Source: Clarireedia homoeocarpa
Taxonomy: Eukaryota; Ascomycota; Leotiomycetes; Helotiales; Rutstroemiaceae
DNA: 64,000 nt
Direction: 5' to 3'
Assembly (NCBI GenBank): GCA_001465935.1
Contig: LNKV01000013.1
Coordinates: 701,468-765,467, forward strand
Each line of letters opens with the position of its first letter. Within the stretch, counting starts at the first letter, position 1. Below the pieces are notes generated by a model that did not search any database, was not told the origin of the DNA, and worked only from the letters and a program-made list of their open reading frames with translations. A program made the translations under genes and the position numbers. Below, in pieces: positions 23,383-35,367 of the stretch.

Positions 23383-24109
23383 ACCTGCCAACCAGTTCTC
23401 AGTAGTGTCTGCACTACTTCGACTCTACCACACCACCACACCACCGTACCAACGATACCCGTCCCATACCAGTTCGACCTCTAGCCTCCAGCCTCCAACC
23501 TCTCCGCGCTCACCTCACCAATCACTCATGTACTCGACAGATCCTACCTGCCTATCAATACATCAATACAGCAATACAACCTCAACATCTTAGTACCTCA
23601 AGTATTCCCTCAAGAGTCGATTTATACATTCAATTGATACACCTGGCATAATTGGTTTCCAAAGAGATACTCCTTCCGCACACACCTACAATTCCCTTTA
23701 ATTCACTGCAACCCTCTATTGCTGGGCAATCTATGGTCTTTGTCGTAACATCAAAAGCACAAGCTCAAAACTACAGTAACTGCATCTCTCAAAACTCGAC
23801 AAATCCAACCACCTCAATCAACTCGGAAGTTTCGCATTTCTTTAGGAAGAAAGCCGGCTGGGGGATAATTTGTCATTGTCAATATCTCAAGTAATCTCCT
23901 AGCGATCGATCAATCGGCTGGATAAAGACACATTACGACACATACATATCCAAAAACCCTTTCCTAGGACTAGTCATTCCTGTCGAACAATTGGGTGACC
24001 GATAACCCCATCATACCCTCCTGCATCCGGCCCACCCCCCCAACCCCCGGCCTCTGCTGCTGACTGTCGATCCTCCCACCTCGACAATAGCTATCTGCTA
24101 TTCCATTCT

Positions 24110-25735
24110 ATGCCGACACTCGGTTTTCTGAAGAAGAAACGGACGAAGGAGTCTCCGGGTCAGCTCCAGAGCGTAACCTCTCCGACTACCAGTCAACCCA
24201 CCAGCCCAGTAACCCCCACATCCTCACGAGGCTTCCACAATTCGATAGCTTCTATCTCTACCCAATCTTCTGTACCATACCAACCTCAAGACTCATCACA
24301 ACGTCCACAGTCTCGTTCCAACGATCAGCCTACGAACGTGGGCGAACACGGCCCGATGACGCACGGAATTACTCAACAGCAGCAAACATATGCAACTTCC
24401 CCCAATGTTGCTCATGCGCAAAAGCCTGCAGAACACCAGAGTCAAAATTTACCAAGCATCAGCAATTTGATTCACCCACAACAACATGATGGCGCGGGCC
24501 AGTCATATCCAACCCCACAAGCTTCCTCACAACCAGCTACTTCGAACCAAATAGACGCTGCTGCGCGCCAACCTCAGCAACAGCAGATACAGCAACAACC
24601 ACAGGTTAGACAAACAAAGGGCAAATACTCGTTAACGGATTTCGAGATCTTACGAACATTGGGAACTGGTAGTTTTGGGCGGGTTCATTTGGTTCAATCG
24701 AAACATAATCAACGATTTTATGCTGTGAAGGTGCTGAAAAAGGCCCAGGTGCACAAAATGAAGCAAGTCGAGCATACTAATGACGAGCGGAAAATGCTTC
24801 AAGAAGTCAAGCACCCATTTCTCATCACTCTCTGGGGTACATTTCAAGATTCGCGGAATCTGTACATGGTCATGGACTTTGTAGAAGGAGGTGAACTCTT
24901 CTCATTGTTGAGAAAATCTCAGGTATGACCTATCACCTTTCTGCTTGAACCATACTAACGCTATGCCACGCAGAGATTTCCAAATCCAGTTGCTAAGTTT
25001 TACGCGGCCGAAGTTACTCTAGCACTCGAATACCTCCATGCCCGACACATCATCTATCGGGATCTGAAACCTGAAAACTTGCTTCTTGACAGACATGGAC
25101 ATCTCAAAATTACGGATTTTGGGTTCGCGAAAAAGGTGCCAGATATCACATGGACATTGTGCGGAACGCCTGATTATCTGGCACCAGAAGTGGTTTCGAG
25201 TAAAGGCTATAACAAATCTGTTGATTGGTAAGGATATCACTTCAACTAGTATCAATGCAATCGGCTTAAATATTGAACAGGTGGTCGTTGGGGATTTTAA
25301 TTTTTGAGATGCTGTGCGGCTTCACCCCGTTCTGGGATGGTGGATCCCCAATGAAGATTTATGAGAATATTCTCAAAGGGCGGGTGAAGTATCCTCCTTA
25401 CATCCATCCAGATGCTCAGGACCTTCTGCAACGATTAATCACAGCCGACCTTACCAAAAGACTGGGCAACTTGCATGGAGGATCTGAGGACGTCAAGAAC
25501 CATCAATGGTTTGCAGAGGTTACATGGGAAAGATTAGCCAAGAAGGATATTGATGCCCCATACGTACCGCCCGTCAAGGCAGGAGTTGGAGATGCAAGTC
25601 AATTCGACAAGTATCCTGAAGAAACGGAGCAATATGGCGCAACCGGGCATGATGAGTAAGTTTATTTCATTCCTTTGAATCAGAGCTGAGCTAACAACAA
25701 ACAACAGATTCGGGCACCTATTCATGGATTTCTGA
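24110..25735 (+). CDS. cAMP-dependent protein kinase catalytic subunit
   Basis: AGC-family Ser/Thr kinase; released from its regulatory subunit by cAMP, it controls growth, nutrient response and virulence traits in fungi. Exons 24110..24922, 24974..25227, 25281..25655, 25708..25735; 489 aa. The N-terminal 175 residues are Ser/Thr/Pro/Gln-rich and disordered after MPTLGFLKKKRTKE. The kinase core shows the glycine loop LGTGSFGRV (from about 184), the VAIK-type Lys in YAVKVLKK (about 206), RDLKPEN with catalytic Asp 301, DFG at 319, activation-loop Thr 332 in WTLCGTPDYLAPE, and VDWWSLGILIFEM. The last exon has only nine codons and supplies the AGC C-terminal hydrophobic motif EFGHLFMDF; exon calls that stop at 25659 lose it. 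A long repeat-rich leader precedes the gene. Very confident on function. Confidence 0.96.
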
Positions 25736-26294
25736 GGCGGACTCTCTTCCACACTCTGATTTTAGGATTCAATAGACCGTCACCACCATTCTCCTTTGTT
25801 AGCTCGGCAATTGAACCGTTCTTCTGCACATATATTTCAAACCGTATAGAAATTACGGTCGTATATCTCCCTTTGTTTTTTTGACTGTGTTTCCTATAAT
25901 TTTTATTCGCATTGGAAAGGTTGCCCAACTTGGTGGTTACAATTGCTTGAGCTCTCTGAATGATACAGCCGGTGTTAGTGGGGATGAATCGAATTGAAAC
26001 GAAACGGAATGGAATGGATTCCAGCAGACAACTTGCGTGTGCGTATGGATGATGGGGAGGATACTGCTATCAACTCATCTTGGAGAAATGGAATGTTGGA
26101 TAATAATGTGTGGGTGGGTGGATGTGGAATGTGGAGAAAGGGGCATGGTCTGGAGTTCTGAATGCTAATGCTATATGATGTTATTTTGTCGTCCACTATT
26201 GGAAAGTGGGCGGGGAGATATGAGCTATGCTTTGAGAGGCGGGGGTGAGTGGGATGGGTTTGGTTGTGGTTGTGGTTGTGGATGGGGTTGAGGA

Positions 26295-26361
<67 letters not shown>

Positions 26362-28513
26362 AAGGGTGAGGGTGAGGGTGAGGGTATGATTATTGGATGG
26401 TTAGTTGGCTGGAGAGTTGAGTTGAAGTATGGTTAACGCGGATATGGATATGAACAGAGAATCGAGAATCAGAATTGAGAATGAGTATGAGAATGAGTTT
26501 GACCAGCATTTGTGATGTGTCATGATGGGTGTGAAAATGAGTGAGCTTTGCATTTTTGATTCTGTTCATATATAGGGAAAGTTAAGTCCTAGTTGTGGGT
26601 GTATGTTTGCGGAATAGGGAGGGGGGGGGGTTGAGATCGGTGGGTTACGATCTGCAGGTGAGAGATGGTGGGGGTGTGGGGAGAAGGGAAAAGGAGAGGC
26701 GAAGGCGAGATGGTAGGTATAGACGGCTGGGTGGGGTGTATATACACACAGGGAAATGATTAAAGAGGGTATACGGTAAAGTATGATTGGTATCCTAGGT
26801 ATTCATTCCATGAGACAGAAAACGTTGGGAGAGGCGATTTGGTGGAGAAAGCAAGCAAGTATGTCAGTAAGTGAAGTGGTAAGTGGTAAGTAAGTGGGTG
26901 AGGAGATGTTGTGGTGTGCGGGGATTGTTTTGTTTTGGTTTGGTTTGGTTTGGTTTCTTGCTGTGGGTGGGTGTGGTGATTGGGGTTGTGGGGTGTGGTG
27001 ATGGTGGGTGGTGGGTGGAGGGCGGGGAGGTAGAGGGAGGGAGGAGGGGATGTTTGGAAGAAGTGGAGTTAAGCTGGGGTAGGTAGGTAAGAAGTAAGAA
27101 GTGAGTTGGGAGGAGAGAGATAGGGGGGTTAATTAGTGTGGGTGAGGATGGGAGGGGGGGGGATTGGATGGAAGAGGAGAGGAGAGGATATACTGGTTGA
27201 TGGTGTGGTGTGGTGTGCTGATGTAGAGAGAGTACAGGTATTGTTCTGGTTTGATATATATGTTTGTCGTTGGATTCGGAGAGGAGAGGAGAGAAGAGCA
27301 TTAACCAGAGCCGAGTAAAATAAACGTCGAAATGAAACAAGGGCGGTCTTGGTATGGAGGAAGAATTTGAATGAGGGATTTTCAGTGTCGTGTTAAGTTG
27401 CCAGCAGGTGCACTTGCTACAATATACCTGTCTGCGTATAAAGTTGAGTAATTGATGATTTCTAGATGGCTAAATTCTGCAAGGACGTGATATATAGAGA
27501 AGGAGACTGCGGATCGGAAGGAAAAGAGGTTGCTGTCGGTTGGGACTGATGTTGGAGTTGGTTGAGGTTGTTTGGGTGAATGTGTGTGAAGAGGAGGCAT
27601 GTTTAGCAGTGCTGCTGAAATCAACTTTCTATCTATCTATTTATCTATAGCGAGGTATTATACAGGAGAGATGGAAGAAGATAGAGAATTCATTTCCGTG
27701 TTGCTACGGGTTTTGAGAGAGGGGTGGCGTGTAGTATAGTGTGTAAGAAGTGAGGAAATGGGAAATTGGAAGGGCATGTACGAAAGGGAACGAGTATCGC
27801 CAGGAACATGAGAGGGAGACTGATGGATATAAATGACATGTTGCTGGTTACTTGATTGGGACAAACGAAATGGATGAAGATGTTCATGGGAAGGAATTGG
27901 ACTTTGTCAAGCATAATACAACTGTTGGGAAGGCAGAAGTAGAGAGTAAGAGAGGTAGAGCTTGATGGGATGGATGACTTTAGGCATGGTAATGCTAGGA
28001 TAAGAATGAGCTTTGTAGAAATACTCTTGCTTACAGGACGGTGACGTTGTGACGAAAAACGCATGGGAATGGCAAATATTGGTCGAGGACTAAAGAGAAG
28101 TGAACTATATTCAAGCATATAGGTATTTGGTCATATGAATGCTGGCAATAGACTTAAAAGTATATTAAGACATGTTTTTATTTGGATGTATGAATCGTCG
28201 TGAGTTGAGTGCATCATTAATAGAAGAATCTGGACTCAAACAATGGATGGAGTAACGAAGATTACCGTTTCTGGGTCCAATAGTAGATTTATCAAACCCT
28301 CACAAACATTCAATCAGCATGATTTAATCGAATGGTCACATTCAAAGTCAAAGAGTATTAAGTTCAATCGAAATAGTATTAATACACTTTTCGTCACCGA
28401 AGTGCAACTAGCAACTACATACAAGGACAGTCATTACGCATATCCTGCACCAATGCACGATCCATCAATCCATCACCACATTCATTCGAACCCCCCTATG
28501 ATCAATCAATCCC
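25736..28513. other. Long gene-free interval (2.8 kb), purine-rich
   Basis: Between the PKA gene (+) and the GPI-protein gene (-). No credible coding exon on either strand. Much of the + strand is G/A- or G/T-rich, including a GAGGGT hexamer array (26296-26385) and simple GTG/GGTTT tracts (26930-27060). Open frames here are repeat translations. Confidence 0.6.
26296..26385 (+). repeat. GAGGGT hexamer array, 15 copies (G-quadruplex candidate)
   Basis: Fifteen tandem 6-bp units, one of them variant (TAAGGG). Each unit contributes a GGG run spaced by three bases, which satisfies the usual G-quadruplex pattern many times over on the + strand. It lies 560 bp past the PKA stop. The unit resembles but is not the TTAGGG fungal telomere repeat. 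Confidence 0.93.
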
Positions 28514-29093
28514 TTACATACCAGCAGCGAACAAAGCGGCACCACCGAAGAGAGCCGCAGCACCGATAGCACCAGTTTGGATAGCCGCACCACCACTGCT
28601 GGCTTGGGTAGAGGTAACAGTTGCACCGGCAGAGTTGGTGGTTGTGACAACGGCACCACTGGCCTTGGTGCTAGCAGAGCTGGCCTTGGAGCTCAAGCTG
28701 CTTGAGGCGGAGCTGCTGGCGGAGGACAGGCTGGATGCGACAGAAGAGGCGGACGAGCCGGTCAAGGAGGCGGCTGATGAGGCGACGGAGGAAAGAGATG
28801 AGGATACGGATTCGGATGCGGAGGAGATGGATGAGGAGATGCTGCTCAAGGAGCTGGCGGCCGATGATGCAGCTGAGGAACCACTGGAGGCGGCAGAGCT
28901 ACCGACGCTGGTTGCAGAGGCGAGAGCGCTGCTGGCGTCGGATGAGAGGGAGGAAAGGAGGGAGGATTGGCCCTGAGAAGGATGTTAGTTAGTTGATCGG
29001 GGTTGAAGTGTTTTAGAGAGGTGATGGGAATGAAGGCGCGCATACCATAACGGAGGAGGCAAGAGCCAAAACGACGACGTTCTTGAATTGCAT
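28514..29093 (-). CDS. Ser/Ala-rich GPI-anchored secreted protein
   Basis: Predicted cell-surface or wall protein, 168 aa. Exons 29093..29046 and 28972..28514. Exon 1 encodes MQFKNVVVLALASSVM, a classic signal peptide finished at the start of exon 2. The body (about residues 20-130) is almost only Ser and Ala, expected to be heavily O-glycosylated and extended. The C-terminus has a short polar linker (SSGGAAIQTG) followed by a hydrophobic end (AIGAAALFGGAALFAAGM), which is a GPI-attachment signal. No enzymatic domain is visible. An opposite-strand open frame at 28635-28976 rich in Glu/Leu/Ala is its shadow. The gene sits alone between two large gaps. Structure-based role firm, biological role unknown. 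Confidence 0.86.
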
Positions 29094-31270
29094 ATTTGCG
29101 GTGTTGATTTGTTTATGTGAAGGCGGACGAGAGAGTGTTGTTTAAGATGTGATGTAGTGTGGTACTTGGGTGGCAGGAGACAAGACTTTTGATTGAAAAA
29201 TTGAGTTTCTGAACAAGAAGGAAATCGAGGTCTTATATACTTCTCTCTCCTCCCTCTCACTTACCCCCCAAATTTACGCTCCACCCAAACCAATCTAAAG
29301 TAGTAGCGTTTCTGGAAAGGTGAAGTGGGAAGGAAGGTGGTGGCTCAGCACACGGTACACGGAGCGCAATGTGCGGGATTCACGTCATGTCTGTGGGTTT
29401 CCAAGCAAGCAAGCAAGCAAGCACCAGCGTGGAAGAAGCCAAGTTCAAGTTCAAGGTCACGGGTCAAGCCTCATGGAGTGGCACGAGTGGGAAGCGGGCG
29501 TTTGAGAGAATTGGGCATTAGGTCATACTTGGTCTAAGTCGCATCCATCGAGTTAGTCGATGAGCACAAGAGCCGTTTGGTAATAAGCACAAAGTCCTGT
29601 GTGCTTCCGTAAGTTGCTTCGTATTATTATGTATTATTATTTCAACATACGAAGTTGGAAGCAACCGCACGCGATATGATTCGTCAGCCCCACAATAACA
29701 GGATGGGAAGATCTCCGTCGGACTAGAATGACGATGTAGCCTGCGCTTGTGGCTGGCTCGCCCCACTTCTTTGGCTCCACTTGTTGCTCTTGGCCCCACT
29801 TTGGGGTAGCCAGCATGCATTCTTTGCTGGTCTGAGGACGGAAGCTTTCGTCTTTTCCGCAACACGACGAAGTAACGCTGCAAACACAGGATGGCCGACA
29901 TATCCGTGGCTGGTATATATATCCCCGGCTGGATGAGGCCATATCGACTGAACATGGCAACACCGGTTTGTTTTGTTCACTTAGAGCGCTGTTCACATGG
30001 AGACGCTCACGTTGGGAAGGCCACCTCGACCCATTCAATTGCCCCAGCAGCACAGACTCGTTCAAGCAAGAAAAGTTGGAATTCAAGCAATCAACCAGCC
30101 AAGGCAAAATAGACAAGGCAAGGAAAGGATTCCAACAAGGAAATGCGAAACACAGACAAACCGATCTGACCCCCAGGACGCAAAGGACGGAAACCGGTAA
30201 TGCAAATGCGCATAAATATGCATAAATCCATTCATTCTACGGGTACAAGGTACGGCTGCCTTGACAACGCACCGCATCGTTCGTTACAGCGGCACAGTAC
30301 AAGTACAAGTACAAGGACAGTACCCGACGCAAACCTATATCGGCATGATTCCGTGCTTGCCGTTCTTAGCATCGATGAAGAAGGCTGGGCACAATCTGGA
30401 GTACGAAGAAGCTGAGAAAAACAGTCCACAGGACACGAACTTGGCCCGCTCTCCAAGGCACAATCCCCGCATTCACCCAACCAGCTGCGGAACGAGATCT
30501 AGAAGTACAGTGGTTTGCCTAGCGTGCCTTTGGTGGTGCTCCGTAAAGCAGAAGTACAATGCACCTGCTTCTGTGCCGGTTATGCCTTGTTGGGTAAATG
30601 GGCGGATGGCAGAAGAAAAGGATCCGTAATTCCCATATGGTGGCTCATCAATCCCATCAATCCCATCAATCCCATCTATCCCATCTATCCCATCAACCCC
30701 ATCCATCTCCCATCTCCCATCTCCCATCCATCCATCTATCCATCAAATAAAATCAAAAACCAATCCAAAACATGCCTTCAAGCTAAGTTTATTCCTTCTT
30801 GCCACCAATTACCAGCCCGTGATGCTCAAAGCCGCAAACCTCTTTTCGTTCTCATGTTTGTCGCCACAATTCCCTATCCTGATGCAGTGCATTACTTAGG
30901 TCGATCTCAATCTGCCAAATCCGTATCGACGCTTTTCCTTTATGAGATTGCCCATCGAACATCTTTTTTCTTTTTCCCTCTCGTCGCAAGTCCCCGGCAA
31001 TCAAAAGAGTGGTAGACCGATCGGGGATCAAATCAGCTTCTCGTCCATGATTGGTCAATATTGACCGCTTGATGTGAGCGAGGTGAGCGAGGTGAGCAAT
31101 GCGAGGGAAGAGGCACGCAGGTACCGAATGAGGCGTCATAGCCAATTTGGGGTTGCATGGGGAAGACAGCGAAACGATTGGATCAGATCTCCACTTTTGG
31201 CATTTTACTGGTTGCTTTTCTACGGACCGCCAAAAATACAAACGAGCAAAGGTTCGTTGATTTCAATTCC
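29094..31270. other. Long gene-free interval (2.2 kb)
   Basis: Lies between the 5' end of the GPI-protein gene (-) and the 3' end of SIN1 (-). Many short open frames exist on both strands, but none has a domain, signal or consistent composition. A CCCATCAAT/CCCATCTAT repeat cluster occupies about 30643-30730. Confidence 0.55.
30643..30730 (+). repeat. ATCCCATCA-type short tandem repeats
   Basis: Degenerate nine-base units (ATCAATCCC, then ATCTATCCC) passing into CCCATCT units. Pyrimidine/A-rich; no coding sense. Confidence 0.8.
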
Positions 31271-33851
31271 TCATATGTTTTGATATGGTGCAATTCCTTT
31301 TTTGATTTCGAAAACAATTTCCGCTGCCTCATCGGCACTTTTGGCCTCGAAATCGTATCGCTTCTCTTCGCGAGCTTTGTACACGTGGAGCTGGAGTGTA
31401 AGCAATTAGCATATTAGCTTTCAAGCATAAAGTTGCATTTAAATGACCGTCTGCCAGGATTGTCAACAAATGGCCTTACCTTGAAGTTGGTCGGATGTCT
31501 CCGAGTAACCTTGCACCCAACCACGTTACTGAAATGCACCGTGGTTGTTTTGCCCTGTCCCTCAAACATAGTTTTTCCTGTGGAGGCTGGGAGAATATGC
31601 AGGTACTCGCCGTCAATTGCAATCACTCTTTCATTCATGCCAACAAATCTCATGGGCTGTTTTCTCCATACCGTATACCTTCTGTAGTTGGCGCTTCCTA
31701 ATTCGTCCTGTTTGACACTCTCCATAAGAGGGTGTGGTGCAAGCATTTGAGGCCCTTTTCGAGTCTTTCGTAGATCCGGCCTGTCAATCATCAACGAGTT
31801 GGGTGAACTGCTGGAAGGAGACCCAGACATCGTTAGTGGCCCATCCGTTGCGAAGCGACGTCGATACAAGTCTAGCTCGGTGCGATTGCCAATTGATTCC
31901 ACAGTACGGTCTAGAAGAACAACAGTGCCTGATCCGGTAAGCTTAAGTACGTGACCCGCTTTATCCAGCTGTCTCTTCTTGCAGACTACATCAAGTACAT
32001 CTGCCAAATAGGTATCCGTGGTAACATCTAAGGCAATCATTTGTCCAGGTGTAGCATCGACCGAGTGAATGTGAATCTTCAAGAGCTTATGGGCACCATT
32101 TCCCCGTGTAGTAGGTTGAGTGAGCGCTGTACCTATTGTTGGCATATCTGCCAGCGTACTGTTCTGTCGCAATGCGGTCATTGTGGTTAGGAGGGGATTG
32201 TGTGGAGGTTGGGTGCCTGTGGGAAAGGTAGGTTGTGGCATCGGTGTGCTTCTAGGAGTAAGCTCATCTTCCACATCGGTCGTTGCGACGGCTTCCTGTT
32301 TAAATTGAGGAGTGAGACGTTGATTCTCCTCGAACTGTTCATCAGTCGCTTCCACTAATGCGAACTCGTCGTAAGGTTTGGAGTTTGACCTTGATCTTGC
32401 CGCTCTGTTGTTGGCAGTGGTGAATGAAACAACCGGCTTGGTGCGTTCAAGAGCCGGAAAATCGTAGTCTACTTCCTCATCCTCAACTAGGCGTAGTGTC
32501 CATCGGTTCACATTCAACTTCTCGGGTGGAATCGCAGGTTCAAGCTTCTCCTCAAAGTATCTCCAAAGACTCAACCCAATAAGGTCGGCGACGGTAACAA
32601 CACGGTCATTTGCTTCATTTTCATGGACGCTTCTCCTGATGAGCACTTCGAATGGCTTAGTAGTAGATGTCGCGAAGGGTGCCCAAATTCGAAGGTTCAA
32701 CGGATTGGGATCTCCTTGGCCGGACAATGAAGCAAAGCTCTCGAATGGCATGGCGGCTTTCGTTCTCTTTGCCTTGATAGCAGCTGATAGCAAACTCTTG
32801 GGCTGTATGGTACTTATTGGCCGTGGTGGTGGAAGCGCCTGCAGAATGGGAGGTGCTGGTTTTGATGTCTTTGTAGGGGATCGTATAAGTTCTCGAGGTA
32901 CTGTGTGGTCGATTTGGCCTGCAGCTGCATTTATAGGAGCATTAACACTATCCAAAATAGATGTGCTATCAATACTGCCAACGAACGCAGAAGACATATC
33001 TGAGGCATCAGAATCTTCATCTTCTTCCTCTTCCTCTAAAAGGTCACTAACTTGTCTCTTCACACCCATATCTGGGTCCGACATATGCTTTGGGAGCGTT
33101 CTGGGAGGTTTTCCCGCATTCCTTGCGGCTTCACGTTGTCTTTGAAACGCAGAAGCATCAAACTCATTGTCGGATGACATTTCGCTACTTGTAACAGTAT
33201 CCCTACGCGCTCTCTCCTTTACTGCTTCTAAAGCAGATTGAGACCCTCTTCTTACAGCTGGAGCTGGACTTCGTGTAGGTGAGCTCGCAGTTGTAGATTG
33301 TCGAAGATTAGAACCCCGAATTGGTGAAGACCCAGACCGATTTCGTATAGGCATTTTCGAGAATTTAATTTGCTGGGCTGCTCTTTGATCTCCGTCATCG
33401 TCACTGTCATCACTTAGATCACTGCTATCTTCCTCCTCCATTTGTTCTCGTCGTCGTCGCCTTTTCGTAGCTATTCCTGGCCCAACAGTGTCCCCTGCTC
33501 CTCCACTCAGTAGGCCCCTTTCTTCAATCTCATCTTCCAGTCCAGCTGGTGCCAGTCCCGCCGATCTTGGTGGTGCTTGAAAATACTCCGATGCGATCGC
33601 AGTTGGGATAGGTGGGGAATGCGTTCTTTTGATATTTGCGGCATTGGTTCGCCAGCCAGCGGCTTTGAATCCAGCAGTATTGAGAAATGCATCGTTAATC
33701 GTTATAAGTCGTTCCCCAACGCCATCTGCGATCGTATTGAGATAGTTCGTCCGTAACTGATAGGAGACCAGACTGCATGAATTCGTGAGCTCGAGGACAG
33801 GGAGCGGGATAGGGATGGGAATGCGCACTCTTCCACTTGTATGACCGACAT
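31271..33851 (-). CDS. TORC2 subunit SIN1 (AVO1/MAPKAP1 family)
   Basis: Scaffold subunit of TOR complex 2 that presents AGC kinases to Tor2 at the plasma membrane. Exons in order: 33851..33829, 33772..31480, 31390..31271; 811 aa. Exon 1 is only 23 nt. The long exon has no ATG before the conserved SYQLRTNYLNTIADGVGERL, and splicing at 33828/33773 gives MSVIQVEDLVSYQLRTNYL, which matches the family N-terminus and restores the frame. The middle is disordered with acidic runs (EEEEEDEDSDASD). The CRIM domain covers roughly residues 365-500, a Ras-binding-like domain about 585-660 (LLKIHIHSVDATPGQMIALD), and a PH domain the C-terminus from RRYTVWRKQPMRF; its last strand and helix (LHVYKAREEKRYDFEAKSAD) lie on the small last exon. 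Divergent from the PRCC-like gene. Confidence 0.93.
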
Positions 33852-34149
33852 GACGGAGATTTTACACACATGTCATCTGAACACAAATTGCAGGTAGTTG
33901 TTTAGACCATTGTCGAGTTTTACTCATATCGTGGGAGATGCACACAGCACAGGGGTCTGTTGCTCAATACAGTATTGTACATACTCCGTACATCCATCCA
34001 CACGTCTTATCGCGCCCCGAGATAAGGTTACGGGGCAAATTTTAGCGCTCGATCGGCCATTTTCCATCAAGCTGTGGCTGCAGCCCTCTTGATTACACAA
34101 ATTTCAAGACAACAACCATAAACAAAAAACACCTCATTACTTTCACAAA
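33852..34149. promoter_or_regulatory. Bidirectional promoter, SIN1 / PRCC-like
   Basis: A 298-bp spacer between divergent start codons. A/C-rich before the PRCC-like start; no TATA box is evident. Confidence 0.5.
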
Positions 34150-35367
34150 ATGGCGCTGGTCGACTATTCGGATTCGGAGGACTCGGATGCCCTAGAGACG
34201 AATGTAAAGAAACCATCAACAACCTCATCAGGGAAACCAGCATTTCAAAAAGTTGTCGATAGATCAAATCCGGGCAAGATTAAAGTATCATTACCTCAAA
34301 CGGCATTAAAAGAGGAGGATACAAGCAAAGAACCGCCCACGAAACGCACGAAGACGGGCGGAGGAGCATTTGGTGGATTCAATTCATTCTTACCTGCACC
34401 GAAACGAACTGGGCAAGCAACAGGTACAGCGTTAGGTGGTGGAAGCGCTGCGCGCAAAGGTGGTCTTGCGGCTGGTGTCAGTTTAAAAACAGGAGCCGCT
34501 CCAGGTTTCAGCCGGGAACCTGAGCCGGAAAGGGAACATGAAGTAGAAGAAGATACAACGAAAAATCAGGACGTAGAACCAGCCGAAGGTGGATCGGAGA
34601 TGGGTCTCACGCCTCCAAAGTCTCTCGTCGATGAACAAAAACCACCAGAGGAAGTCAAATTGGTTGGAAAACCACTAATGTTTCGGCCACTATCCGTTGC
34701 ACGCAAGCCTGTAAAGAAGAAGCCTCTGAAGCTGAGCACGGTCACATCTACACCAGTGACTGGCACTGCTCGAGATAGTCCATTCACTCCTGGCACGCCA
34801 CAAAACGATTCAAATCCAACAGCGACACCCCAACCCAAAGTGTCTCTCTTCTCGCTCGAAGTAGAATCAGTCGCCAACACACCCACGACCTCCACACCAT
34901 CCTCCGGCGTTTACCAGCCACTCCTCTATCAGCCCTCTCCCAGCACCACCTCCAACCCCCAACCTACCTACGAATCCTCATCCACCCCCACCACCCCTCA
35001 CTTTGCCCATCTTCCCTCTGTCCCTACGCCTCCACTCAATGCGAACTTCGACTCTCTCCACACTATCGCCGACTCTCTCCACCTCTCTGCGGCCGAGCGT
35101 CGTCAACTCTTCGGTCGCAATAACAAAAACAATGCTCAAGCAACAAAAATTATAAACTTCAACACAGACGAGGAATACAAGCATAACGAGGAGTTGCGAC
35201 AAGCAGGTGAACAGGTGGTACATAATCCGGTTAGGGCGATTGCGCCGGGCAAACATAGCTTGAAACAGCTTGTTACGGCGGCGCAGAGCCAGAAGGAGGC
35301 ATTGGAGGAGAGTTTTGCCAGTGGGAGGAATAATAGGAAGGAAGCGGGGAGTAAATATGGATGGTAG
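34150..35367 (+). CDS. PRCC-family nuclear protein
   Basis: Intronless, 405 aa. It begins MALVDYSDSEDSD, the characteristic start of PRCC-domain proteins, followed by FNSFLPAPKRTG, and ends with the conserved helical PRCC tail (about residues 310-405: LHLSAAERRQLFGR, IINFNTDEEYKHNEELRQAG, GKHSLKQLVTAAQSQKEALE). The middle is Pro/Thr/Ser-rich and disordered. Animal PRCC is a nuclear protein associated with pre-mRNA splicing factors; the fungal role is inferred. No membrane or secretion signal. Confidence 0.87.
   Translation: MALVDYSDSEDSDALETNVKKPSTTSSGKPAFQKVVDRSNPGKIKVSLPQTALKEEDTSKEPPTKRTKTGGGAFGGFNSFLPAPKRTGQATGTALGGGSAARKGGLAAGVSLKTGAAPGFSREPEPEREHEVEEDTTKNQDVEPAEGGSEMGLTPPKSLVDEQKPPEEVKLVGKPLMFRPLSVARKPVKKKPLKLSTVTSTPVTGTARDSPFTPGTPQNDSNPTATPQPKVSLFSLEVESVANTPTTSTPSSGVYQPLLYQPSPSTTSNPQPTYESSSTPTTPHFAHLPSVPTPPLNANFDSLHTIADSLHLSAAERRQLFGRNNKNNAQATKIINFNTDEEYKHNEELRQAGEQVVHNPVRAIAPGKHSLKQLVTAAQSQKEALEESFASGRNNRKEAGSKYGW

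Larger units (their letters stand above)
22260..24109. other. Long 5' region and probable leader of the PKA gene
   Basis: A 1.85-kb stretch without credible genes. It includes a CAG/CAA array (23216-23268), a CTCCCTC heptamer array (about 23341-23382) and a C/A-rich, G-poor tract to 24109 of the kind seen in long fungal 5' UTRs. The open frame at 22610-23146 lacks any conserved feature. Confidence 0.6.

Noticed and set aside
26245..26436. Open frame coding a Glu-Gly repeat
   Set aside because: Direct translation of the GAGGGT hexamer array.
28635..28976. Plus-strand Glu/Leu/Ala-rich frame of 113 codons
   Set aside because: Antisense shadow of the Ser/Ala-rich GPI protein, which has a signal peptide, intron and GPI signal.
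29518..30629. Several overlapping open frames on both strands
   Set aside because: None shows consistent composition, splice continuity or a known motif; mutually overlapping frames are expected by chance here.
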